A stretch of 64,000 nt of DNA from Bacillota bacterium (GCA_028683955.1 JAQUGR010000003.1:1-64000); one strand, 5' to 3'. Positions 25,960-34,970 are shown, counted from the first letter of the stretch. Made by a program: numbers and translations. Notes: generated by a model not told the origin, from the sequence alone.

Positions 25960-26399
25960 TATAATTCAACCCCTTCGCTAAACACCTTTTTTTGAAACTC
26001 TTTTATAGATAAGTCTGTAGGAGATATTACATGAATTCCAAAATCATCACATGTGATTTTTTTTGAAGTATCATAAATTCTAGCAATAACATCAGGCACC
26101 TTATAAATAACCTTAGCTATTTGTGATATTAATATATTAGCATCATCTTTATCTGTTGATACAATAACAACATCTGCAGTAGCAATACCAATACTTTCTA
26201 ATAAATCTATATCTGTCCCATCACCTTCTTTTGTTAAGCCACCATATGATGAAGAAAGCTTCCTAAAACTACTTTGGTCCATATCAACAATCATCAGATT
26301 TTTGTTTAATTCTGACAAATTACCAGCGATTGTGGAACCAAAACGACCACAACCAATAACAATAACATTATGCTTTTTATTCTTTTTAATTTTTTCCAT
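25959..26399 (-). CDS. Second TrkA-type protein, RCK-N domain only
   Basis: The start at 26399 has AGAGGTG upstream. The roughly 146-residue protein has a canonical dinucleotide loop VIGCGRFGSTIA, the acidic end of strand 2 (VDMDQ) and GDGTDIDLL, then stops without an RCK-C domain. Together with the next gene it gives two different RCK chains for one TrkH. One has a good glycine motif and no C domain, and the other has a degenerate motif and a C domain. They may assemble as a heteromeric gating ring. Confidence 0.87.
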   Translation of the reverse strand: MEKIKKNKKHNVIVIGCGRFGSTIAGNLSELNKNLMIVDMDQSSFRKLSSSYGGLTKEGDGTDIDLLESIGIATADVVIVSTDKDDANILISQIAKVIYKVPDVIARIYDTSKKITCDDFGIHVISPTDLSIKEFQKKVFSEGVEL

Positions 26400-26537
26400 A
26401 TTAGTCACCTCTAACATATTCTATTCCTATTAATATATATTTTCAACTAAAACTTTAATAATTATCATAAATTTTATATAATAAGCATAAATAATTAAAT
26501 ATATAATTACAATTTAGACAAAAAAAGGAGAAAAAAC

Positions 26538-26852
26538 ATGAAAAAACTTTTATCAATAGCCAGACTTATCATCTTTCTACTCGGAGTCTTTTTCGCTGTT
26601 TTTTCCCTAGAAGCAACTCTTGGAGATACTCTTATTAATCTAATTCCAACATTTATCTTATTATTAATACTTATATTAAGTTGGATATCTCAAAAATTAG
26701 CTACCTTCCTTTTATTAATTACAATTATTCTATTCACTTACTTTTTTACTACCTATGATTACTATCTAAAATTCTTAGTAATCACCATTTCACTTTTTAT
26801 AGCATTCATTTTATTTCTTGTCTATAATATTTTAGCCAAGGATATAGAATAA
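26538..26852 (+). CDS. Small membrane protein of unknown function
   Basis: The 104-residue protein is almost entirely hydrophobic, with three to four predicted membrane segments (about 5-22, 30-47, 55-75, 76-98). AAGGAG precedes the ATG. Its stop codon directly abuts the stop codon of the convergent MacB-like gene, with no base between. I do not recognise the family. Confidence 0.7.
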   Translation: MKKLLSIARLIIFLLGVFFAVFSLEATLGDTLINLIPTFILLLILILSWISQKLATFLLLITIILFTYFFTTYDYYLKFLVITISLFIAFILFLVYNILAKDIE

Positions 26853-28799
26853 CTATTCTCTTCTTAAAGATTCTACAGGATCAAGTTTTGCTGCTTTGCT
26901 TGCTGGTGCAAGACCTGCCAAAATGCTAATCCCTACACTAACCAAAATACCAAATATTGCATATGTACTACTAATAACTACTAAATCTACACTAAATTGA
27001 TTATTAGTTATAGCATTAATACCGAACATCAATAATACAGCTACCATTAATCCAAAAAGACCACTAGCTAAACCTATTAAAAATGATTCTGCAACAAAGA
27101 TTCTTTTAATATCCTTGCGTCTTGCGCCAATTGCTTTTAAAACACCAATTTCTCTCGTTCTTTCAACTACCGAGATATACATAACCACTAATATCATAAT
27201 GGCAGATACAACCAAGGATATTGCCGCAATTGCAGCTAAAATATAGGTTACAACATCCAACATTTCTGTAAACATCCCAAGCAACTTTTCTTCCATAGAA
27301 CCAGTATAACCCATGGACAATACCTTGTCTTTTATACCCTTAACATTATCTTGATTATCAGTAACCAAATATACTGTATTTGGTTTAATTATAACATCTT
27401 TTTCTTTAGCTAAAGTTGTTAAATCCGAATAATTTATAAAAACAGTTGAAAAATCATTCATACCATTTTGGGCAATATCTCCAAATATTCCACTAACTTT
27501 AAAACTTTCAGAAAATTGTGTCTCTCCAATCAAAAATTCCACATCTATAATTTTACCAACAATATTTTCATCAAGTTCACTAGCTAAATTGGCACTTATC
27601 ATTACTTCACCTGTTTTAGGCAAGACTCCTGATGATATATTTTCACTAGTAATATTACTTGATATAGTACTTAAAGTTTGAAAACCACTTTCTTTTTCAC
27701 CAATTTTAGCAACATTTCCCCTGAAACTCAATTTACTATAAGCTAATTCTAATTTATCAACATTGCTAATTGCAGACAATTGATCAATATCTACTTGTTC
27801 AAAAGGCTTAGCATCAGCTGTCATTATTCCACCTGGTGATGGATCATCAGCATCTGTATCACTTTCCTGATGTACTTCTACTACATTAGGATTTACATAT
27901 TCATTCATAGTATTAGTCATGTATTGTCCAACACCATTACCAATAGATAACATAATAATAACACTAGTTATTCCAATAGAGGCACCAATAGAAACAAGTA
28001 GGTTTCTAGCCAGTTTTTCTTTCATATTTTTCAAGGCCATGCCAATAGCATCCTTAAAAGATAAATTCTGTTTACCATTATTAATTTTTTCTTTACCAAC
28101 AATCATCTTTTTATCTTCAGCTTTTTTCTCATCTTTAGTAATAATACCATCGGATATTGTTATCACCCTATCGGAATACTCTGCAACTTTTTCTGAATGG
28201 GTTACCATTATTACTAGTTTACCTTGATTAGCAATTATTTTAATAAGCCCTAATATTTGTTCACTAGTTTCAGAATCCAATGAACCTGTTGGTTCATCAG
28301 CCAGAATAATATCAGGATTATTAATTAATGCCCTGGCAATTGCCACACGTTGTTTTTGTCCACCAGATAATTGATTAGGTTTTTTATACATCTGATCTTC
28401 CAAACCTACATCTTTTAATATTTTCTTAGCTCTTTTAATTCTTTCTGACTTCTTTACATTTGATAAAGTCATAGCAACTGTGATATTGTCTAAAACCTTT
28501 AAATGAGGAATAAGATTAAAACTTTGAAAAACAAAACCTATCTTATTTTTCCTATATTTATCTAATTCTTTTTCAGATTGATTATGAACAGATTTACCAT
28601 CTAAGAGGATGTCACCCTCATAATCATTATCTAAACCACCAATTACATTCATCAAGGTTGACTTTCCACTACCTGACTCTCCAATAACAGAAACTAACTG
28701 ACCTGATTCAAAATTTAGATTTATACCATTTAATGCTCTAAATTTATTATTTCTGCTTAATTTATATTCTTTTACCACATTTTTTATATCTAATATCAT
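26853..28799 (-). CDS. MacB-type ABC transporter, ATPase fused to FtsX-like permease
   Basis: The 648-residue protein has an N-terminal ABC domain with Walker [10 protein letters not shown] near 37-45, signature [15 protein letters not shown] and Walker [12 protein letters not shown]. It continues with a first membrane helix near 265, an extracytoplasmic MacB_PCD domain, and three C-terminal helices with the FtsX/MacB permease fold ([16 protein letters not shown]). Such mechanotransmission transporters act in antibiotic, peptide or lipoprotein export. It is the last gene of the GntR-controlled cluster and overlaps the previous gene by ATGA. Confidence 0.9.
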   Translation of the reverse strand: MILDIKNVVKEYKLSRNNKFRALNGINLNFESGQLVSVIGESGSGKSTLMNVIGGLDNDYEGDILLDGKSVHNQSEKELDKYRKNKIGFVFQSFNLIPHLKVLDNITVAMTLSNVKKSERIKRAKKILKDVGLEDQMYKKPNQLSGGQKQRVAIARALINNPDIILADEPTGSLDSETSEQILGLIKIIANQGKLVIMVTHSEKVAEYSDRVITISDGIITKDEKKAEDKKMIVGKEKINNGKQNLSFKDAIGMALKNMKEKLARNLLVSIGASIGITSVIIMLSIGNGVGQYMTNTMNEYVNPNVVEVHQESDTDADDPSPGGIMTADAKPFEQVDIDQLSAISNVDKLELAYSKLSFRGNVAKIGEKESGFQTLSTISSNITSENISSGVLPKTGEVMISANLASELDENIVGKIIDVEFLIGETQFSESFKVSGIFGDIAQNGMNDFSTVFINYSDLTTLAKEKDVIIKPNTVYLVTDNQDNVKGIKDKVLSMGYTGSMEEKLLGMFTEMLDVVTYILAAIAAISLVVSAIMILVVMYISVVERTREIGVLKAIGARRKDIKRIFVAESFLIGLASGLFGLMVAVLLMFGINAITNNQFSVDLVVISSTYAIFGILVSVGISILAGLAPASKAAKLDPVESLRRE

Positions 28800-29584
28800 T
28801 CTAAATTTAACCTCTTCTTCACTATATAATTTGTTACTAAGTAATATATTACTGCCAATAATCCCATTTCTATCATTTGATTATTAATTAAAGTAAAAGC
28901 AACGTCAGGATTTGAATTTGTTAAAAAGTCAATACCACCACCAAATACAAATGCATAACCCACTAAAACAACAACCGAAATAACTTGCACAATAAAATAG
29001 AGACCAATATAAGCAATGAAGGATGATATTATCCTATTACTATTAAATAAATGACCAATAGCCATCGCACAATAAACCATCAAAAATCCATAACAGGCAT
29101 AAATAACAATCATCATCACTATCTTACCTATAAGAAGTCCACTATTCCAACTATATTGTAACATTAGACTATTCCATAATAATTCTATATTTTCCCATGT
29201 ATCTTGAAGCATCCCTCTTGAAGCTAATTGTATTGAAAGTGCTGACAAAGTGATTAAGACAGTACCAAAGAACCAAGAAACTGATGTAAATAATTTAGAG
29301 AAAATTAGTTTCCAAGACTTAACAGGCAATGTGTTCATTAAATAACCTTCTGTACCAAGTATATTTTTAAAAAACCTTTGTATCCCCACAATTAAGGTCA
29401 ACACTAAAGTTCCAATTATCAACAAAACATATGTGGTAACTAAAATACCATCAGAAAAAATCATTTTAATATTAAAGAGATCCAATAATACTTGAATTAA
29501 AGAAAATCCTATAATTACTCCATATATAGGTAGAAATATTCTCATGGTACTTTTAAATTCATATTTAATTAATTTTCCTAACAT
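28796..29584 (-). CDS. ABC-2-type permease subunit
   Basis: The 262-residue protein has six hydrophobic segments and an amphipathic start (MLGKLIKYEFKSTMR), typical of ABC-2 permeases. NTLPVKSWKLIFSKL is the usual cytoplasmic coupling-helix region. It overlaps the ATPase gene by 7 bases and the MacB-like gene by 4, so it probably works with the ATPase upstream as an exporter. Confidence 0.8.
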   Translation of the reverse strand: MLGKLIKYEFKSTMRIFLPIYGVIIGFSLIQVLLDLFNIKMIFSDGILVTTYVLLIIGTLVLTLIVGIQRFFKNILGTEGYLMNTLPVKSWKLIFSKLFTSVSWFFGTVLITLSALSIQLASRGMLQDTWENIELLWNSLMLQYSWNSGLLIGKIVMMIVIYACYGFLMVYCAMAIGHLFNSNRIISSFIAYIGLYFIVQVISVVVLVGYAFVFGGGIDFLTNSNPDVAFTLINNQMIEMGLLAVIYYLVTNYIVKKRLNLE

Positions 29585-30276
29585 TTGAATACCTCCCTGA
29601 ATAAATTATCAATTGATTTACCTTTTTCTTCTCTTACCTCATCTACACTTCCTGCTAAAACAACTTTACCTTCATCTATAAAGATAAAATCATCAAGAAT
29701 ATTTTCTACATCACCAATTAAATGAGTAGCAATAACCACCACAGCTTCTTCATTATAATTGCTGATAATGGTCTTTAATATATAGTCTCTTGCAGCAGGA
29801 TCAACTCCACCTATTGGTTCATCAAGTAAATAGAGCTTTGCTCTTCTGCTCATAACTAAAATTAGTTGCACTTTTTCCTTAGTACCTTTAGACATTGATT
29901 TTAGTGATTGTTTAAGATCAATCCCAAGATTACTAAGCATTGATAGAGCCAATCCTTCATCAAAATCTTTATAAAAATCCTTAAAGAATGCAATTACATC
30001 TTTAGTTTTCATCCAGTCGAAAAGATAATTGGCATCTGGTAAATAGGATACTATACTTTTTGTATCTGCACCAACTAACATACCGCCTACTTTTATTTCA
30101 CCTAATGTAGGTGTTAATAGTCCACTCACTAGTTTTATAAAAGTTGTTTTACCACTTCCATTAGGACCGAGCAGACCGATTATTTTTCCACCTTTAAACT
30201 CTAAATTACCTATGTCCAAGGCAGCTTTCTTACCATATGATTTCTTTAAACCTTTAATTTCTAAAACTGTTTCCAT
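29578..30276 (-). CDS. ABC transporter ATP-binding protein (YtrB-like)
   Basis: The 232-residue ATPase has Walker A GPNGSGKT near 36-43, Walker B LYLLDEPIGGVD and the switch His in ATHLIGD. The signature is MSKGTKEKV, a known SKG variant in YtrB/ABC-2 exporters. GGAGG precedes the ATG, which lies inside the end of the GntR gene. With the regulator and permease it matches the YtrA-YtrB type of cluster. Confidence 0.9.
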   Translation of the reverse strand: METVLEIKGLKKSYGKKAALDIGNLEFKGGKIIGLLGPNGSGKTTFIKLVSGLLTPTLGEIKVGGMLVGADTKSIVSYLPDANYLFDWMKTKDVIAFFKDFYKDFDEGLALSMLSNLGIDLKQSLKSMSKGTKEKVQLILVMSRRAKLYLLDEPIGGVDPAARDYILKTIISNYNEEAVVVIATHLIGDVENILDDFIFIDEGKVVLAGSVDEVREEKGKSIDNLFREVFKC

Positions 30277-30634
30277 TATTAACCTCCTTGTCCACTAAAT
30301 CTTTGATTTCTTCCATTGTAAAGTCCAGATCCTTCATTTTATTGATAAATCTTCCAAGTTCTCTGACTGCAATTTTTCTCTTGTACCCTTTTATGAGTTC
30401 AACATTATCCGTCACATACTTACCTGTTGTTCTTACAGAACTTATTAAACCTTCCGATTCCAGCTCTACCAATGCCTTTTGCATAGTATTGGGGTTCACT
30501 TCTGCCAAGGCGGCTAAATCCCTAACTGAAGGCAGTTTGCTGTCAGGTGGAAAAATATTTTTTATAATCATTTGGCCTATTATCTCTACTAGTTGTGCAT
30601 AGACAGGCCTATCATCTTTAATATCCCAAGACAT
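30254..30634 (-). CDS. GntR-family repressor, YtrA subgroup
   Basis: The start at ATG 30634 has AAGGAGG seven bases upstream. The roughly 126-residue protein has a winged-helix domain (PVYAQLVEIIGQMI and LPSVRDLAALAEVNPNTMQKAL) and only a short helical tail. That is the YtrA form of GntR, which lacks a large effector domain. Homologues repress their own ABC-transporter operons and respond to cell-envelope antibiotics. Its operator is very likely the palindrome just upstream. Confidence 0.9.
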   Translation of the reverse strand: MSWDIKDDRPVYAQLVEIIGQMIIKNIFPPDSKLPSVRDLAALAEVNPNTMQKALVELESEGLISSVRTTGKYVTDNVELIKGYKRKIAVRELGRFINKMKDLDFTMEEIKDLVDKEVNNGNSFRN

Positions 30635-30647
30635 TACCACTCCTCCT

Positions 30648-30707
30648 TAATGTATTATTGTATTAATCAACTAATACAATAATACATTATAAAAAACTAA
30701 AGGTCAA
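30648..30707 (-). promoter_or_regulatory. 18-6-18 palindrome within the GntR/ABC promoter, probable autoregulatory operator
   Basis: Arms 30648-30665 and 30672-30689 (TAATGTATTATTGTATTA and its complement) are perfect around a 6-base centre. On the minus strand TTGACC (30702-30707), 17 bases and TATTAT (30679-30684) form a promoter whose -10 lies inside one arm. The other arm touches the Shine-Dalgarno. Inverted repeats of this kind are known targets of YtrA-type regulators. Confidence 0.75.
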
Positions 30708-30717
30708 TACATAATAT

Positions 30718-30761
30718 AAAAAAGGAATGAACTATGTTTCCATAGATTTCATTCCTTTTTT
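30718..30761 (-). terminator. Terminator after the DsrE-like gene
   Basis: AAAAAAGGAATGAA (30718-30731) pairs with its complement at 30748-30761, with an inner CTATG/CATAG stem. T-runs occur on both strands. Confidence 0.8.
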
Positions 30762-30785
30762 TCATTATAAACAAAATCATCTTAA

Positions 30786-31106
30786 TTAAAAAGTAAGAAC
30801 TTTATCAGCCCACTCAATCATATTCATACAGTCAATCATTGTATTAATAGGACAAACTTCTGTTTCTTTCATGTTCCTTGATTCCTTACAAGTACCACAT
30901 GCTAAAATTACTCCTCCTATATTATGAAACTTTTTAACCTGCTCCGCAATATTATATACATCATGCTCCATATTCTCAATTTCCACACCTTCACCCATAA
31001 GAAAAACCTTAACCTCATGATTGTTTTTCTTAGAAGTAACAGCTAGTCTCATAGCATTCCAAGCTTTTTCATATTCCTTTGTTTCAATAATTATTCCTAA
31101 TTTCAT
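30786..31106 (-). CDS. DsrE/DsrF-like sulfur-carrier-family protein
   Basis: The start at 31106 is set by GGAGG with seven-base spacing. The roughly 106-residue protein has the DsrE-like alpha/beta fold (KLGIIIETKEYEKAWNA, then VKVFLMGEGVE) and a Cys-x-x-Cys in LACGTCKESR. A further Cys is in EVCPINTM. Relatives carry or sense sulfane sulfur. It neighbours a small zinc-ribbon gene on the same strand, but a terminator separates them. Confidence 0.8.
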   Translation of the reverse strand: MKLGIIIETKEYEKAWNAMRLAVTSKKNNHEVKVFLMGEGVEIENMEHDVYNIAEQVKKFHNIGGVILACGTCKESRNMKETEVCPINTMIDCMNMIEWADKVLTF

Positions 31107-31232
31107 TCCTAAACCTCCATTTATTTCACTTATCATAATCAATATACTTTGTTTATATATATTTATTCTACTCTAAATTTTTTTAGAATCAACGAATATA
31201 AAGACTCTTTATTTAAACAGCAATATAATAAT

Positions 31233-31268
31233 AAAAAAAGAATGAGTCTACTAACACAGCACTCATTC
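31233..31268 (-). terminator. Terminator after the zinc-ribbon gene
   Basis: On the minus strand GAATGAGT (31261-31268 complement) pairs with ACTCATTC (31240-31247 complement), followed by seven T. Confidence 0.75.
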
Positions 31269-31302
31269 TCATCTTGTTTATTCTTTTTTACAACTTTAGA
31301 TA

Positions 31303-31542
31303 TTAATAGTCTTTACCTGCTGATCTTACATTCTCCACAGAATCAGCATGACATGGTGTTACACCATAAACTATGCCACAACTAGGACATTTACCTTCAT
31401 ATGTTTCTAATAAAAACTTTTCTCCACAATCACATTCTATTTTTAGTGGTTTATCCATAGTTGTATTTGAATACCCCTTAATTCTTACTAAATCAACAAC
31501 TTCTTGACCCTTACCTAAGCTACCTTCACAACTTTCTGACAT
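31303..31542 (-). CDS. Small zinc-ribbon protein
   Basis: The 79-residue protein has Cys-x-Cys in IECDCGEKF and Cys-x-x-Cys in GKCPSCGIVYG, enough for one zinc or iron site. It also has isolated cysteines near each end. No other domain is seen and the function is unknown. It lies after the photolyase gene on the same strand, with a 72-base gap and a good AGGGAGG-like site before the ATG. Confidence 0.7.
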   Translation of the reverse strand: MSESCEGSLGKGQEVVDLVRIKGYSNTTMDKPLKIECDCGEKFLLETYEGKCPSCGIVYGVTPCHADSVENVRSAGKDY

Positions 31543-31614
31543 AAGACACCTCCCTTTTATATTGTCTTAATTATAGCAAATAACTATGAAATTAAAGGTA
31601 TCACAGGATACCAA

Positions 31615-32934
31615 TTATTTCCACTTATCTAAATAACCATTCATATCAAATTTTCTCTTCAATCCTTTATCATTCATGAACCTGACCATACCAAATATTT
31701 CCCTTTCACGCCATGGTCGATCATGTTTGCCAAAACACCAAGCTATACCTGTATATGAATTAGGATCAAAACCATCAAGTGCATATTTATTATTCAAATA
31801 TATAGCCCTTTTAAAAGCCTCCTTTGGGGTAGCTGACCATTCTATAATTTTCTTGCCCCAATACATTCTCATATAATTATGCATAACACCACTTCTAACT
31901 AATTCCTTTTGAGCACTGTTCCAATAATCGTCATGTGTTTTACCAGCTTCCAAGTCACTTAAGTCATATAAATATTCTCTTATATCTTCACTATGCTTTT
32001 CTAATGTAGTTATGGCCCAATTAGGCAAACATGAATAATTATCATAATTTTTATTATTGTAGATAAAATTAAAAGCTAATTCTCTTCTAACAATTAACTC
32101 TTCTAAAAATCCAGCAATATTAGTCTCATCACAATTTGAGACAGCCTTATATATCTCTATAGGACTTATCTGCCCAAAGTGTAAATATGGGCTTAGTCCT
32201 GAGGTCCAATCTTCACTTGGATAATTCCGCCTAGAATAATTCTTCAACTTTTCCTCAATAAAATATTCTAATTTTCTCCTTGCTTCATTAGAACCACCAA
32301 CCATATCAAATTTTTTAATAGTATCTCCAATCAATTTTTGATCTATATTTATTACCTTAAAACTAACTTCTTCTATAATATCAATAGAAGGAAATAATAC
32401 CTCTTCCTTCATAAAATCATAATTTAATAAATTAATTTCATTCCAAATTTTTTTTCTTATAGTAGCCGCTGAATATTCTTCTTTTAAAGAAGCACTTTCT
32501 ACAGGAACCATTAAATTGCTTTCCACCTCAACAAAAAGGCAATTTACTTTTTCCCTAACCAGGTCTCTTTCTACAATTTCTTCCTTTATATACGCCTTGT
32601 CCGTTACAATTAAACAGGCAAATTCTGATAGTTTATAAATACCTGAAGCACCACTACAATCTCCCACCATAAGTTCAATTCCTCTTGTACCAAGATCCGC
32701 CTTAACATCAATTAATCCCTCTAACATAAAATCCTTTTGTCTTTTAAATTGATAATCGATCTTAGCTCCTATAAAAACTATTAAAGGCTTCTTGTATTTA
32801 TTGCTCATTGATATAGCATATTCTAAACTATGATTATAATCACATCTTTGGGCATTAACCATCCAATAGATAATATATAAATTATCTATTATTGGTAATT
32901 CGTTAAGAAATTTAATTCTTTCTGTAAACATCAT
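31615..32934 (-). CDS. Class II CPD photolyase
   Basis: The 439-residue FAD enzyme uses blue light to split cyclobutane pyrimidine dimers. The N-terminal part has the class II pattern YWMVNAQRCDYNHSLEYA. The C-terminal FAD domain has LSPYLHFGQISP, RRELAFNF, YMRMYWGKKIIEW and LDGFDPNSYTGIAWCFG with HDRPW. These are class II, not class I, features. Two ATGs in a row (32934 and 32931) are possible starts. It follows the thioesterase gene by 4 bases, so it shares that promoter. Confidence 0.92.
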   Translation of the reverse strand: MMFTERIKFLNELPIIDNLYIIYWMVNAQRCDYNHSLEYAISMSNKYKKPLIVFIGAKIDYQFKRQKDFMLEGLIDVKADLGTRGIELMVGDCSGASGIYKLSEFACLIVTDKAYIKEEIVERDLVREKVNCLFVEVESNLMVPVESASLKEEYSAATIRKKIWNEINLLNYDFMKEEVLFPSIDIIEEVSFKVINIDQKLIGDTIKKFDMVGGSNEARRKLEYFIEEKLKNYSRRNYPSEDWTSGLSPYLHFGQISPIEIYKAVSNCDETNIAGFLEELIVRRELAFNFIYNNKNYDNYSCLPNWAITTLEKHSEDIREYLYDLSDLEAGKTHDDYWNSAQKELVRSGVMHNYMRMYWGKKIIEWSATPKEAFKRAIYLNNKYALDGFDPNSYTGIAWCFGKHDRPWREREIFGMVRFMNDKGLKRKFDMNGYLDKWK

Positions 32935-32938
32935 CTTA

Positions 32939-33352
32939 TTACCCTGCTATATATTTCTTGAATTTTTCATAAAAATCAGGATTCAATTTTTTTATAGAAA
33001 CAGGAATACCATCTCTATTTAGATAACAATGAGAACTCATACCAAATGCTCTTAATCCACCATCTTTACAATCTAAGATTTCATAATAAATTTCAAATTT
33101 ATAGGGAGTTGCTTGAAGTAATTTCAATGATATTTCAACACTGTCATTAAATCTTATCATGCCCTTATACTCACAACTTATTTTTAATACAGGACTTATA
33201 ATCCCTTCATCTTCTAAACGATCATAACCATAACCTATCTTTTCCAAAAAATCCACTCTAGCTTCTTCAAACCATCTAAAATAATTTGAATGATGAATAA
33301 TACCCATTTGATCAGTTTCATAATATTGAGTTTTATGTATATAGTTTTCCAT
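32939..33352 (-). CDS. Acyl-CoA thioesterase (4-hydroxybenzoyl-CoA thioesterase/YbgC type)
   Basis: The roughly 137-residue hotdog-fold protein has the catalytic-loop pattern YYETDQMGIIHHSNYFRWFEEAR, with the expected Asp near residue 14, and then the central helix. The ATG at 33352 is favoured over an in-frame GTG at 33361 because AGGTGA is then well spaced. The acyl substrate is unknown. It is the first gene of the unit that includes photolyase. Confidence 0.82.
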   Translation of the reverse strand: MENYIHKTQYYETDQMGIIHHSNYFRWFEEARVDFLEKIGYGYDRLEDEGIISPVLKISCEYKGMIRFNDSVEISLKLLQATPYKFEIYYEILDCKDGGLRAFGMSSHCYLNRDGIPVSIKKLNPDFYEKFKKYIAG

Positions 33353-33373
33353 TAACTTCACCTACCTTTATTA

Positions 33374-33401
33374 ATTATATGCTATTTTTCAAGTTTGACA
33401 A
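33374..33401 (-). promoter_or_regulatory. Promoter for thioesterase-photolyase
   Basis: On the minus strand TTGTCA (33396-33401), a 16-base spacer and TATAAT (33374-33379) lie just upstream of the Shine-Dalgarno. Confidence 0.6.
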
Positions 33402-33461
33402 TCAAAGTTCTATCAAATAGAATAACGTTAACAATCATCTTTAATCTATGGAGGTAACATA

Positions 33462-33506
33462 ATGGCAATAATAGCAATTACAAAAATAATAAATGGTTAT
33501 AAATAA
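33462..33506 (+). CDS. Possible 14-codon leader peptide ahead of the DUF454 gene
   Basis: GGAGG at 33450-33454 is well spaced for ATG 33462, which opens a 14-codon frame (MAIIAITKIINGYK) that stops at 33506. The DUF454 ATG at 33493 lies inside it in another frame and has no Shine-Dalgarno of its own. Translation of the short frame could deliver ribosomes to the membrane-protein start. Alternatively one base is missing and the short frame is the true N-terminus. Confidence 0.4.
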   Translation: MAIIAITKIINGYK

Positions 33507-33918
33507 AAAATCCATATATAAATTATTAGGAATAATATTTATGAGTATTGCAATAATCGGATTGTTTTTACCAATTATGCCTACTGTACCTTTTATATTA
33601 GTTTCAGCCTATTTTTTCTACCACTCTTCTCCTAAATTATTTATATATTTATTAAATCATAAATACTTAGGTCTACCCTTATACCTTTTTTTAAAATACA
33701 GAAGTATCGAACTACGCTCTAAATTCATATCACTTATCCTATTATGGACAAGTGGGAGTATTACAATGTATTTCTTAAAGTTTCCTGTTGTAAAAATAAT
33801 CCTATTTATAATATTTGTTATTGTAACTATACATATTTTATCTTTTCCCACTTTATCTCTAAAAGATAAAGAATATGCCAAAATAATATATAATAACCGT
33901 TTTAAGAAAATATTGTAA
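33493..33918 (+). CDS. DUF454 (YbaN-type) inner-membrane protein
   Basis: The 141-residue protein has the DUF454 start LLGIIFMSIAIIGLFLPIMPTVPFILVSAYFF-like segment (residues about 12-43), a basic loop, and three to four membrane helices in all. The family is widespread and uncharacterised. The start lacks its own ribosome site and sits within a well-initiated 14-codon frame. A 9-base-arm inverted repeat (33923-33931 and 33961-33969) follows the gene without a T-run. Confidence 0.8.
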   Translation: MVINKKSIYKLLGIIFMSIAIIGLFLPIMPTVPFILVSAYFFYHSSPKLFIYLLNHKYLGLPLYLFLKYRSIELRSKFISLILLWTSGSITMYFLKFPVVKIILFIIFVIVTIHILSFPTLSLKDKEYAKIIYNNRFKKIL

Positions 33919-34018
33919 TTACAGGAATAATAGAGAAATATTTTAAGTATTACTCTTGATATTATTCCTCACGAATGATATATTACAGTTAATGAATATT
34001 TTGAACGGAGGTGTGCCA

Positions 34019-34894
34019 ATGGAATATATAAAAGTAGCGGAAGCAGCAAAAAAATGGAACCTTTCTGATCGTAGAGTTCGTGTGCTTTGTCAAGAAGCTA
34101 AAATTGAAGGTGTCACCAAAATTGGTGGCATTTATTTAATTCCAGAGAATGCAGTTAAACCAGCTGATAGCAGACGTTTAAAGGGTAAAATCATACCAGC
34201 AGTCTACAAGGCTCTATTTGCTAAAATCGATTCTCTAAAAGAAGAAAACAAAGGTAAAAGTATAGGAGCAAATTTTAGAGTAGAATATATTTATAACTCA
34301 AATGCTCTAGTTGGTAATACATTATCACAAGAAGAAACAGCACTAGTACTTAGTGGTAAAACTATTGATAAAAAGCCAATGAAGGATCATTTAGAAGCTG
34401 TTGGTGGCAGGGATGCCTACTCATACATGCTAGAGTTGGTTTCTAAGAAAATAGCTCTAAGTGAAGGTATTATAAAAAAATTCCATTCCCTTATTTTATT
34501 AGATAAACCTGAATATAGAGGAGTATATAGACATGTGCCTGTAAAAGTCTTAGGTGCCTTTCACATTCCACCAGAACCATATAAAATAGAAAATAAACTT
34601 GTAAAATTATTAGATGAATTTTCTAAAAGCAAGGCTCATCCAATTGAAAAAATAACCTATTTCTTATTAAAATTTGAAGGAATTCATCCTTTCTTTAATG
34701 GTAATAGCAGAACTGCCAGAATGATTTTAAATACGAATTTAATGGAAAATGGATATCTTCCAATCATAATTAAAAAGAGCGATAAGCTAAGGTATTATGA
34801 ATGTATTGATAGTTTCTATAGAGATTCTACTACAGAACCTATGATTAAGTTGATAACAGAACGTCTAGAAGATTCTTACAAAACTATATCCTAA
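34019..34894 (+). CDS. Fic-family protein with N-terminal helix-turn-helix and unusual motifs
   Basis: The start at 34019 has GGAGG upstream; in-frame reading above it lacks a site. The 291 residues comprise a MerR/excisionase-like helix-turn-helix (1-50, YIKVAEAAKKWNLSDRRVRV) and a Fic domain. The Fic loop is His223-PFFNGNS-Arg231, with Ser230 where nearly all members have Gly (GNGR). The class II inhibitory motif reads SNALVGN at 94-100, with Val98 in place of the Glu that blocks ATP. Fic enzymes attach AMP to protein hydroxyls. This one may be de-repressed, weakened, or changed in nucleotide use. Confidence 0.85.
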   Translation: MEYIKVAEAAKKWNLSDRRVRVLCQEAKIEGVTKIGGIYLIPENAVKPADSRRLKGKIIPAVYKALFAKIDSLKEENKGKSIGANFRVEYIYNSNALVGNTLSQEETALVLSGKTIDKKPMKDHLEAVGGRDAYSYMLELVSKKIALSEGIIKKFHSLILLDKPEYRGVYRHVPVKVLGAFHIPPEPYKIENKLVKLLDEFSKSKAHPIEKITYFLLKFEGIHPFFNGNSRTARMILNTNLMENGYLPIIIKKSDKLRYYECIDSFYRDSTTEPMIKLITERLEDSYKTIS

Positions 34895-34940
34895 GGTTTA
34901 TTTCAACCTAAACCTTGTAATTATTGTTTTAGAAAGATGA

Positions 34941-34970
34941 AAAAGGAGCAACCTAGGTTGCTCCTTTTTC
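34941..34970. terminator. Terminator after the Fic gene
   Basis: AAAAAGGAGCAAC pairs with GTTGCTCCTTTTT around CTAG. A second small hairpin (AAGGTTTA...TAAACCTT, 34893-34916) lies just before it at the stop codon. Confidence 0.85.

Noticed and set aside
33923-33969. Inverted repeat AGGAATAAT/ATTATTCCT as a terminator of the DUF454 gene
   Set aside because: The loop is long and no T-run follows on either strand, so it is noted only as a repeat of unclear meaning.
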